DNA of 64,000 nt from Verrucomicrobiota bacterium (lineage in GTDB: Bacteria; Verrucomicrobiota; Verrucomicrobiia; Opitutales; Opitutaceae), in assembly GCA_016222805.1 (NCBI GenBank), contig JACRQG010000027.1, positions 358,232 through 422,231 on the forward strand, read 5' to 3'. The notes beneath the pieces were generated by a model, which saw only the letters and a list, made by a program, of their open reading frames with translations, made no database searches and had not been told where the DNA came from. This document shows positions 54,392-64,000 of this stretch, one piece after another; positions within the stretch are counted from its first letter, which is position 1; each line of letters begins with the position of its first letter. The translations under genes were made by a program, and so were the position numbers.

Positions 54392-55186
54392 TCAGGCTCG
54401 CGCCCACCGGCCGAGGCTGAGCAGCCCCAGGATTCCGACACCGAAGAGGAGCGCGGTGGAAGTGCCGTCGGGTACGGCTGGGGTGGAAGGAACACCAGGG
54501 ACCACGATGGGATTCACGGAAAAATTCGAGAACCCCAGGCCGGCTCCGTTGCCATCGCCAAAGTAAGCGCCACCGTGCAAAATGATCGCGGAAAACGTCA
54601 CCGAGAAACTCGACACATTGTTCAGCAGGAGGGGCACGCCATGATCCATGATGGGCATGAACTCGAAACCGCCGCCGCCTTGATTGCTCCGGTGCCACCA
54701 CTGGTAGTTACCTCCGCCCGGTCCTACCTGCCAAGAGGTGCCGGAAGGGAAGGTATGGTAGGTGCTGATCTGGTGATTGGAACCGGTGTAGACTGCGCCA
54801 GGAAGCGTCCAATCCATCGAGAACCAAAGGTAACCCCCATCGGGCACGGAGAAGCTCCACTGGCCGAATCCGAGGTTGGCTCCGGTGAAGACGCTGCCGG
54901 GATCCGCTTGAAACGTGGCGGTGAAAGTCTGCAGGCCGGATGATGTATTTCCCTGGAAGAAATTCCAGGTGGACCCCCACGGCGCTCCAAAATTGGCCAC
55001 GCTTCCATTGAAGCCGACGAGGGAGTTGAAAACCGTGCTCGTGGCGCCGACGTCGACCGAGTACGGTGCCAGGGGGTTGTGCACCGGCGTGGCGGCGACG
55101 TGAGGTACGAGCGTCAGGGAGACGGCGAGTAGGACGGCAAGACGCAGCGTTGCGATTGTGGTCAGTGGGGAGTGGGTTGATTTCAT
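54392..55186 (-). CDS. VPDSG-CTERM-type exported surface protein
   Basis: 264 residues with a signal peptide (LRLAVLLAVSLTLVPHVAA). The middle part is rich in Gly, Ser, Phe and Trp with beta-strand patterns (PYSVDVGATSTVFNSLVG, FGAPWGSTWNFFQGNTSSG). The C-terminus (residues 238-264) is a sorting signal: VPDGTSTALLFGVGILGLL, then a basic cluster, close to the VPDSG-CTERM form of PEP-CTERM. Such proteins are processed by exosortase-like enzymes and placed at the cell surface; none is in the window. Its DNA is visibly richer in A/T than neighbours. A pyrimidine-rich CCTCCTTT precedes the ATG. Confidence 0.85.
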   Translation of the reverse strand: MKSTHSPLTTIATLRLAVLLAVSLTLVPHVAATPVHNPLAPYSVDVGATSTVFNSLVGFNGSVANFGAPWGSTWNFFQGNTSSGLQTFTATFQADPGSVFTGANLGFGQWSFSVPDGGYLWFSMDWTLPGAVYTGSNHQISTYHTFPSGTSWQVGPGGGNYQWWHRSNQGGGGFEFMPIMDHGVPLLLNNVSSFSVTFSAIILHGGAYFGDGNGAGLGFSNFSVNPIVVPGVPSTPAVPDGTSTALLFGVGILGLLSLGRWARA

Positions 55187-55266
55187 GGTGGAAAGGAGGC
55201 CTCATGGCCGCGTTGCCGCTGGGACGGAGGCCGGGCCGGTGAGGTGGCTTTCGGCTATCTCCACCC

Positions 55267-55296
55267 TATTGCCCAGCGCCTGCAGGATTACGAAAA
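55267..55296 (-). promoter_or_regulatory. Candidate ECF promoter upstream of the VPDSG-CTERM gene
   Basis: On the minus strand GATTTTTCGTAA, then 16 bases, then CAATA, lies with its end 80 bases before the ATG at 55186. The same two blocks with the same 16-base spacing occur before the WD40 kinase gene (56162-56191). The spacing suits the -35/-10 layout of ECF promoters. Confidence 0.55.
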
Positions 55297-55389
55297 ATCT
55301 TCGGATCGCCGGATTCGCTGCCCGGGGTGCGTTTTGCTCGGGTTCGAAGGTATTGACGTGTGGGTCGGGGATTTCGGAGATTTTGCCGG

Positions 55390-56148
55390 ATGAGTGAAGA
55401 ACCCTCCGCGCCCTCGTTACCGCGGTCCGGGAATCTGATGGCGGAAGCGCTCGGCGGCGTCGCGACCGACTGGAGCTTGGTGCTCGATGCCGGGGCGGAC
55501 GGTGAGCGCAAGCGCCGGGCCCTGGAGAGACTTTGTCGCACCTACTGGCAGCCGGTCTATGCCTTCATTCGCCGCCTCGGTCACGACCGTGACCAAGCGA
55601 AGGATCTGACACAGGGGCTGTTCGCCCACTTGCTGGAGAGCGAGTTCTTCGGCACCGCCCGGCCAGAGCGGGGGAGTTTCCGTGCCTACCTGCGCCAGGC
55701 CTGCCGGCTGTTTCTCGGCAACGAGTGGCAAAAGCGGATGGCGGAGAAGAGAGGCGGCGGCACGATCGTGGTGCCGTGGGACGAATTCGTGGCGCGCGAC
55801 GAGGATCCCGCGGTAGAAAACCTCGACCCGGCGGCGATCTACGATCGCCAGTGGGCCCACGCGCTATTGCGGAGCGCGCTGCGGCGGCTGGAAGAGGAGT
55901 ACGCGACGAGTGGCGACTCCGCGGAGTTCGACGCGCTGCGGCGATACCTCACGGTGCGTCCGTTGCCCGGAGACTACGACCAGCTGGCGGCGAGACTCGG
56001 GCTGGCACGCGGCACGGTGCCGGTGCGGGTGCATCGGTTGGGCAAGCGCTATCAGGAGCTCATTCGCGCCGAGGTGGCGGCGACGGTGGCGACACGATCG
56101 GAGGTGGACGCCGAATTGCGCCACTGTCTGGCGGCCTTGTCCCGGTAG
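55390..56148 (+). CDS. ECF-type sigma factor linked to a Ser/Thr kinase
   Basis: 252 residues from the ATG at 55390. Region 2 is TYWQPVYAFIRRLGHDRDQA followed by KDLTQGLFAHLLESEFFG, and region 4 is YDQLAARLGLARGTVPVRVHRLGKRYQELI. Both are clear, with a longer linker between them than in classical ECF factors. This long, divergent form is often encoded beside Ser/Thr kinases in Verrucomicrobiota and Planctomycetota. The kinase gene starts 61 bp downstream on the same strand. Phosphorylation of the sigma factor or an associated protein is the usual idea, but no site can be named here. Confidence 0.85.
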   Translation: MSEEPSAPSLPRSGNLMAEALGGVATDWSLVLDAGADGERKRRALERLCRTYWQPVYAFIRRLGHDRDQAKDLTQGLFAHLLESEFFGTARPERGSFRAYLRQACRLFLGNEWQKRMAEKRGGGTIVVPWDEFVARDEDPAVENLDPAAIYDRQWAHALLRSALRRLEEEYATSGDSAEFDALRRYLTVRPLPGDYDQLAARLGLARGTVPVRVHRLGKRYQELIRAEVAATVATRSEVDAELRHCLAALSR

Positions 56149-56161
56149 GAGAGACGCGGAA

Positions 56162-56191
56162 TTTTCGTAACTGCGGCCGGAATTCCCAATA
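56162..56191 (+). promoter_or_regulatory. Candidate ECF promoter upstream of the WD40 kinase
   Basis: GAATTTTCGTAA, 16 bases, then CAATA, ends 18 bases before the kinase ATG at 56210. The block TTTTCGTAA-N16-CAATA matches the one at 55267-55296 in front of the VPDSG-CTERM gene. It lies in the short gap after the sigma gene, so the kinase may have its own promoter served by that sigma factor. Confidence 0.55.
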
Positions 56192-56209
56192 CCTCTGGCA
56201 TCGGCGAAC

Positions 56210-59200
56210 ATGTCCGCCCCAAAGATCCTCTGTTCCACGTGCGGCACAGTCCACGATCCCGCCGCCACGGGCGGGGTCTGCCCGCGCTGCGCGTTGACGG
56301 CGGCGCTGGCGGGCGGAGAAGGGAGGACAGGCGAGGCGGGCGATTACGAACGGCTGTCCGAAATCGGCCGGGGCGCCATGGGGATCGTCTGGCTGGCGCG
56401 GCAACGCAGCCTGGATCGGCTGGTGGCGTTGAAGGTGATCGCCGAGAGCCGGCGGCCGGCCGAATGGCTGGAGGCCCGGCTCCTCCGCGAGGCGAAACTC
56501 GCCGCGCAGCTGCAGCATCCGCATATCGTGACCGTGTACGATCTCGGCCGGGAGCCCGATGGCCCCTATCTCGCGATGGAGTATTGCGACGGCGGCAACT
56601 TGCGGGAGCGCCTGGCCCGCGGCGTGCTGGCTCCGCGGGCCGCCGCGGAGCTGGGCGTCCGGCTCGCCGCGGCCGTGGCGCATGCGCACGCCTCGGGTGT
56701 GCTGCATCGCGATCTCAAACCCTCGAACGTCCTGCTCACCGGGTCGGGGGAGCCGAAGGTGGGGGATTTCGGCCTCGCCACCGCCTTCGCCGGGGCCGGG
56801 GATCTGACCGTCACCGGCGACGTGCTCGGTTCGCCGGCCTACCTCGCCCCCGAGGTGCTCGGGGGCGGCGCCCGGCCCGGACCGGGCGCCGATGTGTACG
56901 GTCTGGGAGCGATTCTCTACGAATGCGTGACGGGCCGACCGCCGTTCACGGGCGAGTCGGTGGCGGCCGTGCTGGCGCAGGTCGGCACGGAGGAACCGGC
57001 TGCGCCCAGGCTGGTGAATCACCGCGTGCCGGCCGATCTGGACACGATTATCCTGCACTGCCTGCAAAAGGCGCCGGCGATGCGCTACGGTGCGGCGGCC
57101 GAGCTCGGAGAGGATTTGCAGCGCTTCCTCGACGGTCGTCCGATCCGGGCGCGGCCGACCGCCGCGGCGGTGCGGGTTTGGCGCTGGGCGCGACGTCGCC
57201 CGCTTACCGCCGGGGCGCTGGCGGCGGTGCCGGTGCTGCTGGCCGTGGGCGCCGGCGTGTCGACCGTGGCGGCGTGGCGGCTGGAGCGGGAGCAGCAGCG
57301 CGTGATCGAGTCGCTCGCGCGGGCCGAAGCGGAGGGCCGGCGGGCGGTGCGGGCCGAGCGCGAAGCGCGCGAACTGTTGCGCGGTGCGCTACTGGCGCAG
57401 GCCCGCGCAACGCGCCTCACGGCCCGGGAGGGCCAGCGGCGCGAGGCGCTGGCGGCGCTGCGGCAGGCGGCGGCGATTCGCCCCGGGCTCGACGCCCGCA
57501 ACGAGGCGATCGCGGCGCTGGTGGCGCCCGACTGGGAGCCGCGCCGCAAGTTCAAGGCTTGGAGTGATCCCGGATTGTCGACCGCGACGCCGTTGCCCGG
57601 CTTTGGGGCCTTCATTCACGAAACGGAACGCGGCGCGTTTTCGCGCCGCAGATTTCCCGACGGCACCAGCGAGTGGACCTGGCCGGGAGTCGGCTCGCCC
57701 AGCGCGGGCCAGACCGTGGTCTCGCCCGACGGCCGACACGTGGCCGTCCGGCTGCAGAACGACGAGATCCATGTGCTCGACGCGGCGAATGGACGTCCAC
57801 GGTTCCGGATCGCGGCCCGGCCGTTTGCCTTCAAGGCGTGGCGACTCTGGGGCTACGGGGTCGACATGGCGTTTTCGGCTGATGGCGCAGTTTTCGCGGC
57901 GACCCGCCCCGAGGGTGGCGTGAGCCTGCATGCGGCCATGGATGGTCGACCACTCGGAGAGTGGGCGGTGAAGGAGGGTATCGTGTCGCTCGCGTTTTCG
58001 GCCGATGGGAGGTTCCTCGCCGCGGGCGGCGGGCGTACGCGCGAGGAGAACCTGGTGGCCATCGTGGAGGCGCGCACCGGGCGCGAGCTGAAGCGCACGG
58101 CAACACCGGGCCGGGTCGATTTTCTTACCTGGTCGGCCGATGGACACTGGCTCGCGGTGGGCATGCGGCCGGTGCAGGTGCATGCGGCGACGGACCTGAG
58201 CCTGCGCGCCGTAGTGCCGGATCGGGCCGCGCTGCACGCGCGGTTCCTGGCGGACAACCGGCGAATCCTGCTGAGCGAACAGACTGGTCAGACGCGGTTG
58301 TGGGATATCGATGGTGGGCGCCTGTTGCTGACAAAGCAGGACAGCGGGCGGCCCGGCGTCTGGTTCGAGGGCGAGCCGCCCCGGCAATGGCGGTATTTCA
58401 CCCACGGCGAGGTGGATCTGCAGACCTTTGCCGACAGCCCCGTGTTGTCGGCCATTTCATCGCAGGTGACGAACCAGACGGTGCCGAGCGTTGCCGATCC
58501 GGTGGACCTCTCGCCGGACGGCCGCTGGCTGCTGGTGGGAGGCTGGGCGGGTCCGGATCTGTACGATCTGCGGGAGAGTCGGAAGGTGGCGCGGCTGATG
58601 ATTGGCCCGACAAGTTCGGCGTCGGTGGGTCGGTTCGATCCGGATCGGGCGGCGTTGTGGATCGGGCAGAGCGCAGGACCGCTGCAACGACACACCTTTG
58701 GGGAGGCGGTGGACGGGCGGCCGAACATCGGCACCGGTGAAATCGTGCCGGGGCACGACGGCTTCCTGCCGACAGCGCTGCACCGTGGGGCCGGGCTGCT
58801 GGTGTTGACGGATTATCGGGGCGGGCGCGTCCGGTTGCTGCGGCTGCAGGACCGCGTCGTGAGGGCGGAGTGGCCGCTGCCGCGCGCCAGCCACGCGGCG
58901 TTTTCCCCGGACGGGAAGTGGGTCCTGACCAATGCGGAACCGGCCGAGGGTGGGCGCGCGGAGATTCGCGAGACCGACACCGGCCGCCTGGTGCGCACGC
59001 TGGGTGATCACACGGGTCGCGTGGCGGCGTGGAGTGCCGACGGACGCTGGGTGCTGGCCGGCACGGCGCGGGATCGCGTGGGCCTGTGGCGGACCGACAC
59101 CTGGGAACCGGGCCCGGCGCTGCCCCCGGAGGATCAGAACTTCAGCTACCTCGCAGCGATCTCGCCGGACGGGGCCTGGCTGGCAATCCGCTCGGATCAG

Positions 59201-59404
59201 GCGATCCGGCTGTTCCGCACCGCGACCGGAGAACCGGTGGCGAGTCTGGCCGTGGCCGATTCGCTGCGGGCGGTGCCGGCGGTGCGTTTCACGCCCGACG
59301 GTCGGCAGTTGATTGTGGCGCGGATGGAGGGTCAGGTCGATCTCTGGAACCTGGAGCGATTGCGGCGCGAACTGCGGGACCTCGGGCTGGACTGGCCGGA
59401 TTGA
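56210..59404 (+). CDS. Ser/Thr protein kinase with zinc-ribbon start and WD40-like C-terminal propeller
   Basis: 1064 residues. A zinc-ribbon-like start CSTCGTVHDP and GVCPRCALTAAL (residues 8-30) precedes the kinase: glycine loop IGRGAMGIVWLA (52-63), Lys75 in LVALKVIAE, catalytic HRDLKPSN (166-173), DFG (186-188) and APEV. All are intact, so activity is likely. A membrane segment at about residues 331-355 separates the kinase from a coiled-coil and then a roughly 600-residue extracytoplasmic propeller with WD40-like repeats (LAFSADGRFLAAGGG, AAFSPDGKWVLTNAEPA, AAWSADGRWVLAG). It resembles PknB-like sensors whose outer domain detects a signal. Confidence 0.92.
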   Translation: MSAPKILCSTCGTVHDPAATGGVCPRCALTAALAGGEGRTGEAGDYERLSEIGRGAMGIVWLARQRSLDRLVALKVIAESRRPAEWLEARLLREAKLAAQLQHPHIVTVYDLGREPDGPYLAMEYCDGGNLRERLARGVLAPRAAAELGVRLAAAVAHAHASGVLHRDLKPSNVLLTGSGEPKVGDFGLATAFAGAGDLTVTGDVLGSPAYLAPEVLGGGARPGPGADVYGLGAILYECVTGRPPFTGESVAAVLAQVGTEEPAAPRLVNHRVPADLDTIILHCLQKAPAMRYGAAAELGEDLQRFLDGRPIRARPTAAAVRVWRWARRRPLTAGALAAVPVLLAVGAGVSTVAAWRLEREQQRVIESLARAEAEGRRAVRAEREARELLRGALLAQARATRLTAREGQRREALAALRQAAAIRPGLDARNEAIAALVAPDWEPRRKFKAWSDPGLSTATPLPGFGAFIHETERGAFSRRRFPDGTSEWTWPGVGSPSAGQTVVSPDGRHVAVRLQNDEIHVLDAANGRPRFRIAARPFAFKAWRLWGYGVDMAFSADGAVFAATRPEGGVSLHAAMDGRPLGEWAVKEGIVSLAFSADGRFLAAGGGRTREENLVAIVEARTGRELKRTATPGRVDFLTWSADGHWLAVGMRPVQVHAATDLSLRAVVPDRAALHARFLADNRRILLSEQTGQTRLWDIDGGRLLLTKQDSGRPGVWFEGEPPRQWRYFTHGEVDLQTFADSPVLSAISSQVTNQTVPSVADPVDLSPDGRWLLVGGWAGPDLYDLRESRKVARLMIGPTSSASVGRFDPDRAALWIGQSAGPLQRHTFGEAVDGRPNIGTGEIVPGHDGFLPTALHRGAGLLVLTDYRGGRVRLLRLQDRVVRAEWPLPRASHAAFSPDGKWVLTNAEPAEGGRAEIRETDTGRLVRTLGDHTGRVAAWSADGRWVLAGTARDRVGLWRTDTWEPGPALPPEDQNFSYLAAISPDGAWLAIRSDQAIRLFRTATGEPVASLAVADSLRAVPAVRFTPDGRQLIVARMEGQVDLWNLERLRRELRDLGLDWPD

Positions 59405-59469
59405 AACGCCGGAGGCCGGCCACGGGCGCAAACGCGACGCTGCCAGCGTCGGCGTGCACCGGCAGGTGA

Positions 59470-61587
<2,118 letters not shown>

Positions 61588-62048
61588 CCGGCGGCGGCGA
61601 TTTGTCGGCGCGAACTCTGGCTTCTGCTCGCGCGCTGGTGCGGCGAGCTTCCCATTGCCCGAAACCGCATCGCCCGTCCTTCGACCTCCGCCGAGGTTAC
61701 GGCAGACAAGGCGGGCCCCCCTCTGCAGAGGGGATCTTTCCGACTTCATGCTCGCCCGGGCCCCCTCTCGAGCCGGAACGACGCAGTCGAAGTCGACGTG
61801 CACCGCAGCAATGTAGCCGCGACGACCTCGTCGCGGAGCGGGGCGCGGTCGCCCCGCCCACAGGTCACCGTTTCGTCAGTGGACTCCCGCAGGTGCGTCA
61901 GCCCGACTGCATGGTTCCGGCTTTCCCGTGGGCGACGGCGGCGAACGAAGTTAGCGGCCATGGGGCGACGACCCCGGCGTGTGGTCCAGATCCGTTCCGC
62001 GATCCGGCCTCGGCGAGGCCGGCTACATCCGATCGTTGGTGCGCGGAC
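61588..62048. other. Non-coding gap with MITE copy 2 and palindrome
   Basis: The 461 bp between convergent ligA and the small conserved gene have no convincing gene. They contain the second 148-bp element (61773-61920) and a CCGGCCT-CGGCG-AGGCCGG palindrome at 62004-62022 followed by CTACATC. Between 61690 and 61770 is a purine/pyrimidine-rich stretch with no visible structure. Confidence 0.6.
61773..61920. mobile_element. 148-bp MITE-like element (copy 2)
   Basis: It begins CCGGAACGACGCAGTCG and ends CGACTGCATGGTTCCGG, so two mismatches now interrupt the terminal inverted repeat. Only three positions differ from copy 1 over 148 bases, including one in the left and one in the right end. No direct repeat is visible in the flanks, so the target duplication has decayed or the copy arrived by recombination. 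Confidence 0.78.
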
Positions 62049-62651
62049 TCAGTACCCCTGCTTCTGCAGGGCCATGCTCAGTTCGCGCATGAAGGCCTGC
62101 GCATCCGTCGGCGACGGCCGGTAGCCTTCCTTGCTGATCTTCGTGAATCCGGGGCGGCCGTATTGATCGACGATCCAGTTGCCGGTCACGCCGTCGCTGA
62201 AAGTCACGCTGCCACTGGCCAGGGCGCCGGGAATGAGGGAAACCTTGTCCACACTGACTGCCACCGTGCCACCCCCGGCGGGAGGGGCCTCGTCGAACTC
62301 GTCCTCCGGGATGTCGTCGTCGCCGAGATCATCCTCGGGCGCGGCAGCCGGGGCGGGCTCCTCCTTGGCAAGTCCCAGCTTCTCCTTCGCCTTGTCGAAG
62401 AACCCTTTCTTCTCGGCTGCGGCCTGACGGGGAGCGGGAGCGGCGGCCGGGGCCTTGGTGACATCGGTCGCGTCCACCTTGGGGGCCGCGTCCTTCAACT
62501 CGAGGTTGAGGTCGTCGACCAGGAAGCGGACGTCCCGGTAGGTCATGGAAACCTTGAACTGCTCCGAGAGCTTGCTCTGGACGATGGACAGACTGTCGCC
62601 GGCGGCGACCCAGGCAGCGACGGCTTGTTTTTGCTCGGGAGTGAGTGTCAT
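62049..62651 (-). CDS. Small acidic protein of unknown function
   Basis: 200 residues from the ATG at 62651; upstream in-frame codons are rejected as non-conserved in composition. The N-terminus (LTPEQKQAVAAWVAAGDSL, SIVQSKLSEQFKVSMTYRDV) is helical and HTH-like. An Ala/Pro-rich, then acidic region (about residues 70-120) follows, and the C-terminus (TVAVSVDKVSLIPGALASGS, FSDGVTGNWIVDQYG) looks like a small beta domain. I do not recognise the family. It lies on the minus strand downstream of dnaA with 155 bp between and could share regulation, but there is no evidence of this. Confidence 0.7.
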   Translation of the reverse strand: MTLTPEQKQAVAAWVAAGDSLSIVQSKLSEQFKVSMTYRDVRFLVDDLNLELKDAAPKVDATDVTKAPAAAPAPRQAAAEKKGFFDKAKEKLGLAKEEPAPAAAPEDDLGDDDIPEDEFDEAPPAGGGTVAVSVDKVSLIPGALASGSVTFSDGVTGNWIVDQYGRPGFTKISKEGYRPSPTDAQAFMRELSMALQKQGY

Positions 62652-62775
62652 GCGGCGGGCGATCTTTGGCCGGAAAGTGTCGAGTTCAAGGCGGCGGGTG
62701 TCAAATGCGTGGGGAAGGACAAGTTCGGGAACTGCCGCGCCCTTCCATGAACTGCTGCGGACGGCGAATCGAAAC

Positions 62776-62798
62776 AAGGGCGGTCGGAGGCCCCCCTT
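62776..62798 (-). terminator. Possible terminator downstream of dnaA
   Basis: Minus-strand AAGGGGGG-CCTCCGA-CCGCCCTT forms a stem with one mismatch, followed by GTTTCG. It starts 8 bases after the dnaA stop (62807-62809). The U-tract is short, so this is a weak call. Confidence 0.35.
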
Positions 62799-62806
62799 GG
62801 CTTCCG

Positions 62807-64000
62807 CTACTTCGAGAGCTGCGCCTTGAGGAACTCGACGCTGCCGCGGGTCGAGGAATCCTGCTCCATCATGTTGTCCACCGCCTTGCAGGCGTGGATG
62901 ACCGTGCCGTGATCGCGGCCGCCGAAGGCGTCGCCGATCTCCTGGAGCGAGTGTTTGGTGAGGGTGCGGGCGAGGTACATCGCGATCTGGCGCGGGATGG
63001 CGATGTTGTTGGGGCGCCGCTTGCTCGTCATGTCGCTGTGGCGAATCTGGTAATGATCCGCGACGCGCTTCTGGATCGTCTCAATGGTGAGGACGTTCTG
63101 CGCCTGCTCCATCAGCACATCGTGAAGGAGGCGTTCGACCGTCGGAAGGTCGATGGGCTTGTTGGTGAGCGCGGAGTAGCTCGACACCTTGAGCAGGGCG
63201 CCCTCGAGGCGCCGGATGTTCTTGGTGATGTGCTGGGCGATGAAGCTCAGGATGGGTTCCGGCAGGCTGCAGTTGAGCTGCTGGGCCTTGGTGCGGAGAA
63301 TGGCGAACCGGGTCTCGAGGTCGGGCGCCTGGATATCCGCCGGCAGGCCCCACTCGAAGCGCGAGACGAGGCGCGATTCCAGCTTCTGGATCTCGCTGGC
63401 GCGGCGATCGCTCGTGAGCACGATCTGCTTCCCGGACTCGAACAGGTCGTTGAACGTGTGGAAGAACTCCTCCTGGATGCGCTCCTTGCCGGCGAGGAAC
63501 TGGACGTCGTCGATCAGGAGGATGTCGACGTGGCGGTAACGCTGCCGGAACCGGGTGAGGGCGTTTTCCTGCAGGGCCTGGATGAACTCGTTGGTGAACT
63601 TCTCCGTCGACAGGTAGGCGACGCGCGCGTCGGGGTTGGCCCGGAGGATGGCATGCCCGATGGCGTGCATCAGGTGGGTCTTGCCCAGGCCGGTATCACC
63701 GTAGAGGAAGAGCGGGTTGTAGGCCTGCGCCGGGGCCTGGGCGACCGCCATGGCGGCGGCGTGGGCCATCTGGTTGTTTGAGCCGACGACGAAGGTCTCG
63801 AACGTGTTGCGCGGGTTGAGGGAGCCGGCGGCCGGGCCGCGGTCGTCCGAGCGTCCGGGTCGGCGGGTGGTGGTGCTGCGCGTCCGGGGGGCGGCCGGGG
63901 TCTCCCCCGTGGCCCGGTTGTGGCCGTTGCCGTTGCCTCCGGCGACCGCGCCGGTCGCGGGCCGTCCCGTGCCCTCCAACTTGCGCAACCGGACATTCAC
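62807..64000 (-). CDS. dnaA: Chromosomal replication initiator DnaA, 5' end outside window
   Basis: The visible 397 residues hold the linker rich in Gly, Thr and Pro and the AAA+ domain: [19 protein letters not shown], Walker [10 protein letters not shown], Walker [13 protein letters not shown], sensor segments [20 protein letters not shown] and the arginine finger region. The C-terminal DNA-binding domain has [20 protein letters not shown] and the signature [15 protein letters not shown]. Domain I lies beyond the window edge; the codon at 63998-64000 is an internal valine. No DnaA box is seen in the window, so the origin is probably further right. Confidence 0.97.
   Translation of the reverse strand: MNVRLRKLEGTGRPATGAVAGGNGNGHNRATGETPAAPRTRSTTTRRPGRSDDRGPAAGSLNPRNTFETFVVGSNNQMAHAAAMAVAQAPAQAYNPLFLYGDTGLGKTHLMHAIGHAILRANPDARVAYLSTEKFTNEFIQALQENALTRFRQRYRHVDILLIDDVQFLAGKERIQEEFFHTFNDLFESGKQIVLTSDRRASEIQKLESRLVSRFEWGLPADIQAPDLETRFAILRTKAQQLNCSLPEPILSFIAQHITKNIRRLEGALLKVSSYSALTNKPIDLPTVERLLHDVLMEQAQNVLTIETIQKRVADHYQIRHSDMTSKRRPNNIAIPRQIAMYLARTLTKHSLQEIGDAFGGRDHGTVIHACKAVDNMMEQDSSTRGSVEFLKAQLSK

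Noticed and set aside
61746..61961. Small open frame shared by both 148-bp elements
   Set aside because: It stays open in both copies only because the DNA is almost identical; it has no start signal, and the amino-acid pattern lacks any domain.
63500..64000. Replication origin or DnaA boxes near dnaA
   Set aside because: No TTATCCACA-like boxes or AT-rich unwinding element found; only the 3' part of dnaA is present.

Overview
The window looks like a chromosomal segment of a high-GC, diderm, free-living bacterium of the Verrucomicrobiota, most likely an Opitutaceae-like lineage. This placement is an inference from gene content: two large TonB-dependent receptors, tandem secreted sulfatases, many secreted beta-helix and beta-propeller enzymes, a VPDSG-CTERM-type surface protein, an ECF sigma factor next to a WD40-bearing Ser/Thr kinase, a one-chain E1 alpha/beta dehydrogenase and an Lpt/KdsC lipopolysaccharide operon. 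dnaA runs off the right edge, so the replication origin may lie just outside. I see no rRNA, tRNA, CRISPR array, phage or transposase gene.

Layout. 1-11.4 kb: secreted enzymes of polymer breakdown or sugar handling (six-hairpin glycosidase, YVTN/phosphoesterase fusion, FAD oxidoreductase, beta-helix protein, esterase, sialidase-like protein, PQQ propeller). 11.4-16.3 kb, minus strand: mtnA with an overlapping SGNH esterase, then a lipoprotein/anti-sigma/ECF sigma set. 16.5-28.3 kb: central metabolism and envelope housekeeping (malic enzyme, sucD-VOC-sucC, rph, hprK, lptB-lptA-lptC-kdsC, fused E1), with a small HTH gene between sucC and rph. 28.5-34.3 kb: DnaJ-like membrane protein, beta-helix protein, two tandem sulfatases. 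34.5-42.4 kb: a coherent cassette for glycerophosphodiester use (SorC-type regulator, TonB receptor, two exported glycerophosphodiesterases, GlpT-type transporter). 42.4-54.1 kb: PL1-like lyase, a frameshifted DUF2911/TPR gene, VanZ, a second TonB receptor, a GT-C/TPR membrane protein and a GH105 enzyme with duplicated C-terminal modules. 54.4-59.4 kb: VPDSG-CTERM protein, ECF sigma factor and WD40 kinase. 59.5-64 kb: ligA, a small conserved-looking protein and dnaA.

How it works together. The gene set fits a heterotroph that degrades sulfated and uronate-containing polysaccharides outside the cell and scavenges phosphate and glycerol from phospholipid head groups, taking products up through TonB receptors. 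Central carbon genes lie alongside envelope biogenesis genes.

The most notable non-coding signals are these. (a) A 148-bp MITE-like element has perfect 17-bp terminal inverted repeats and a 6-bp direct flank repeat at 54.2 kb, with a second copy (145/148 identical) at 61.8 kb. (b) A two-block motif, TTTTCGTAA-N16-CAATA, occurs with identical spacing upstream of both the VPDSG-CTERM gene and the kinase, on either side of the ECF sigma gene, and looks like that sigma factor's promoter. (c) Palindromic repeats concentrate in gaps between convergent genes. (d) Many start codons lack a Shine-Dalgarno sequence and follow a pyrimidine-rich leader.
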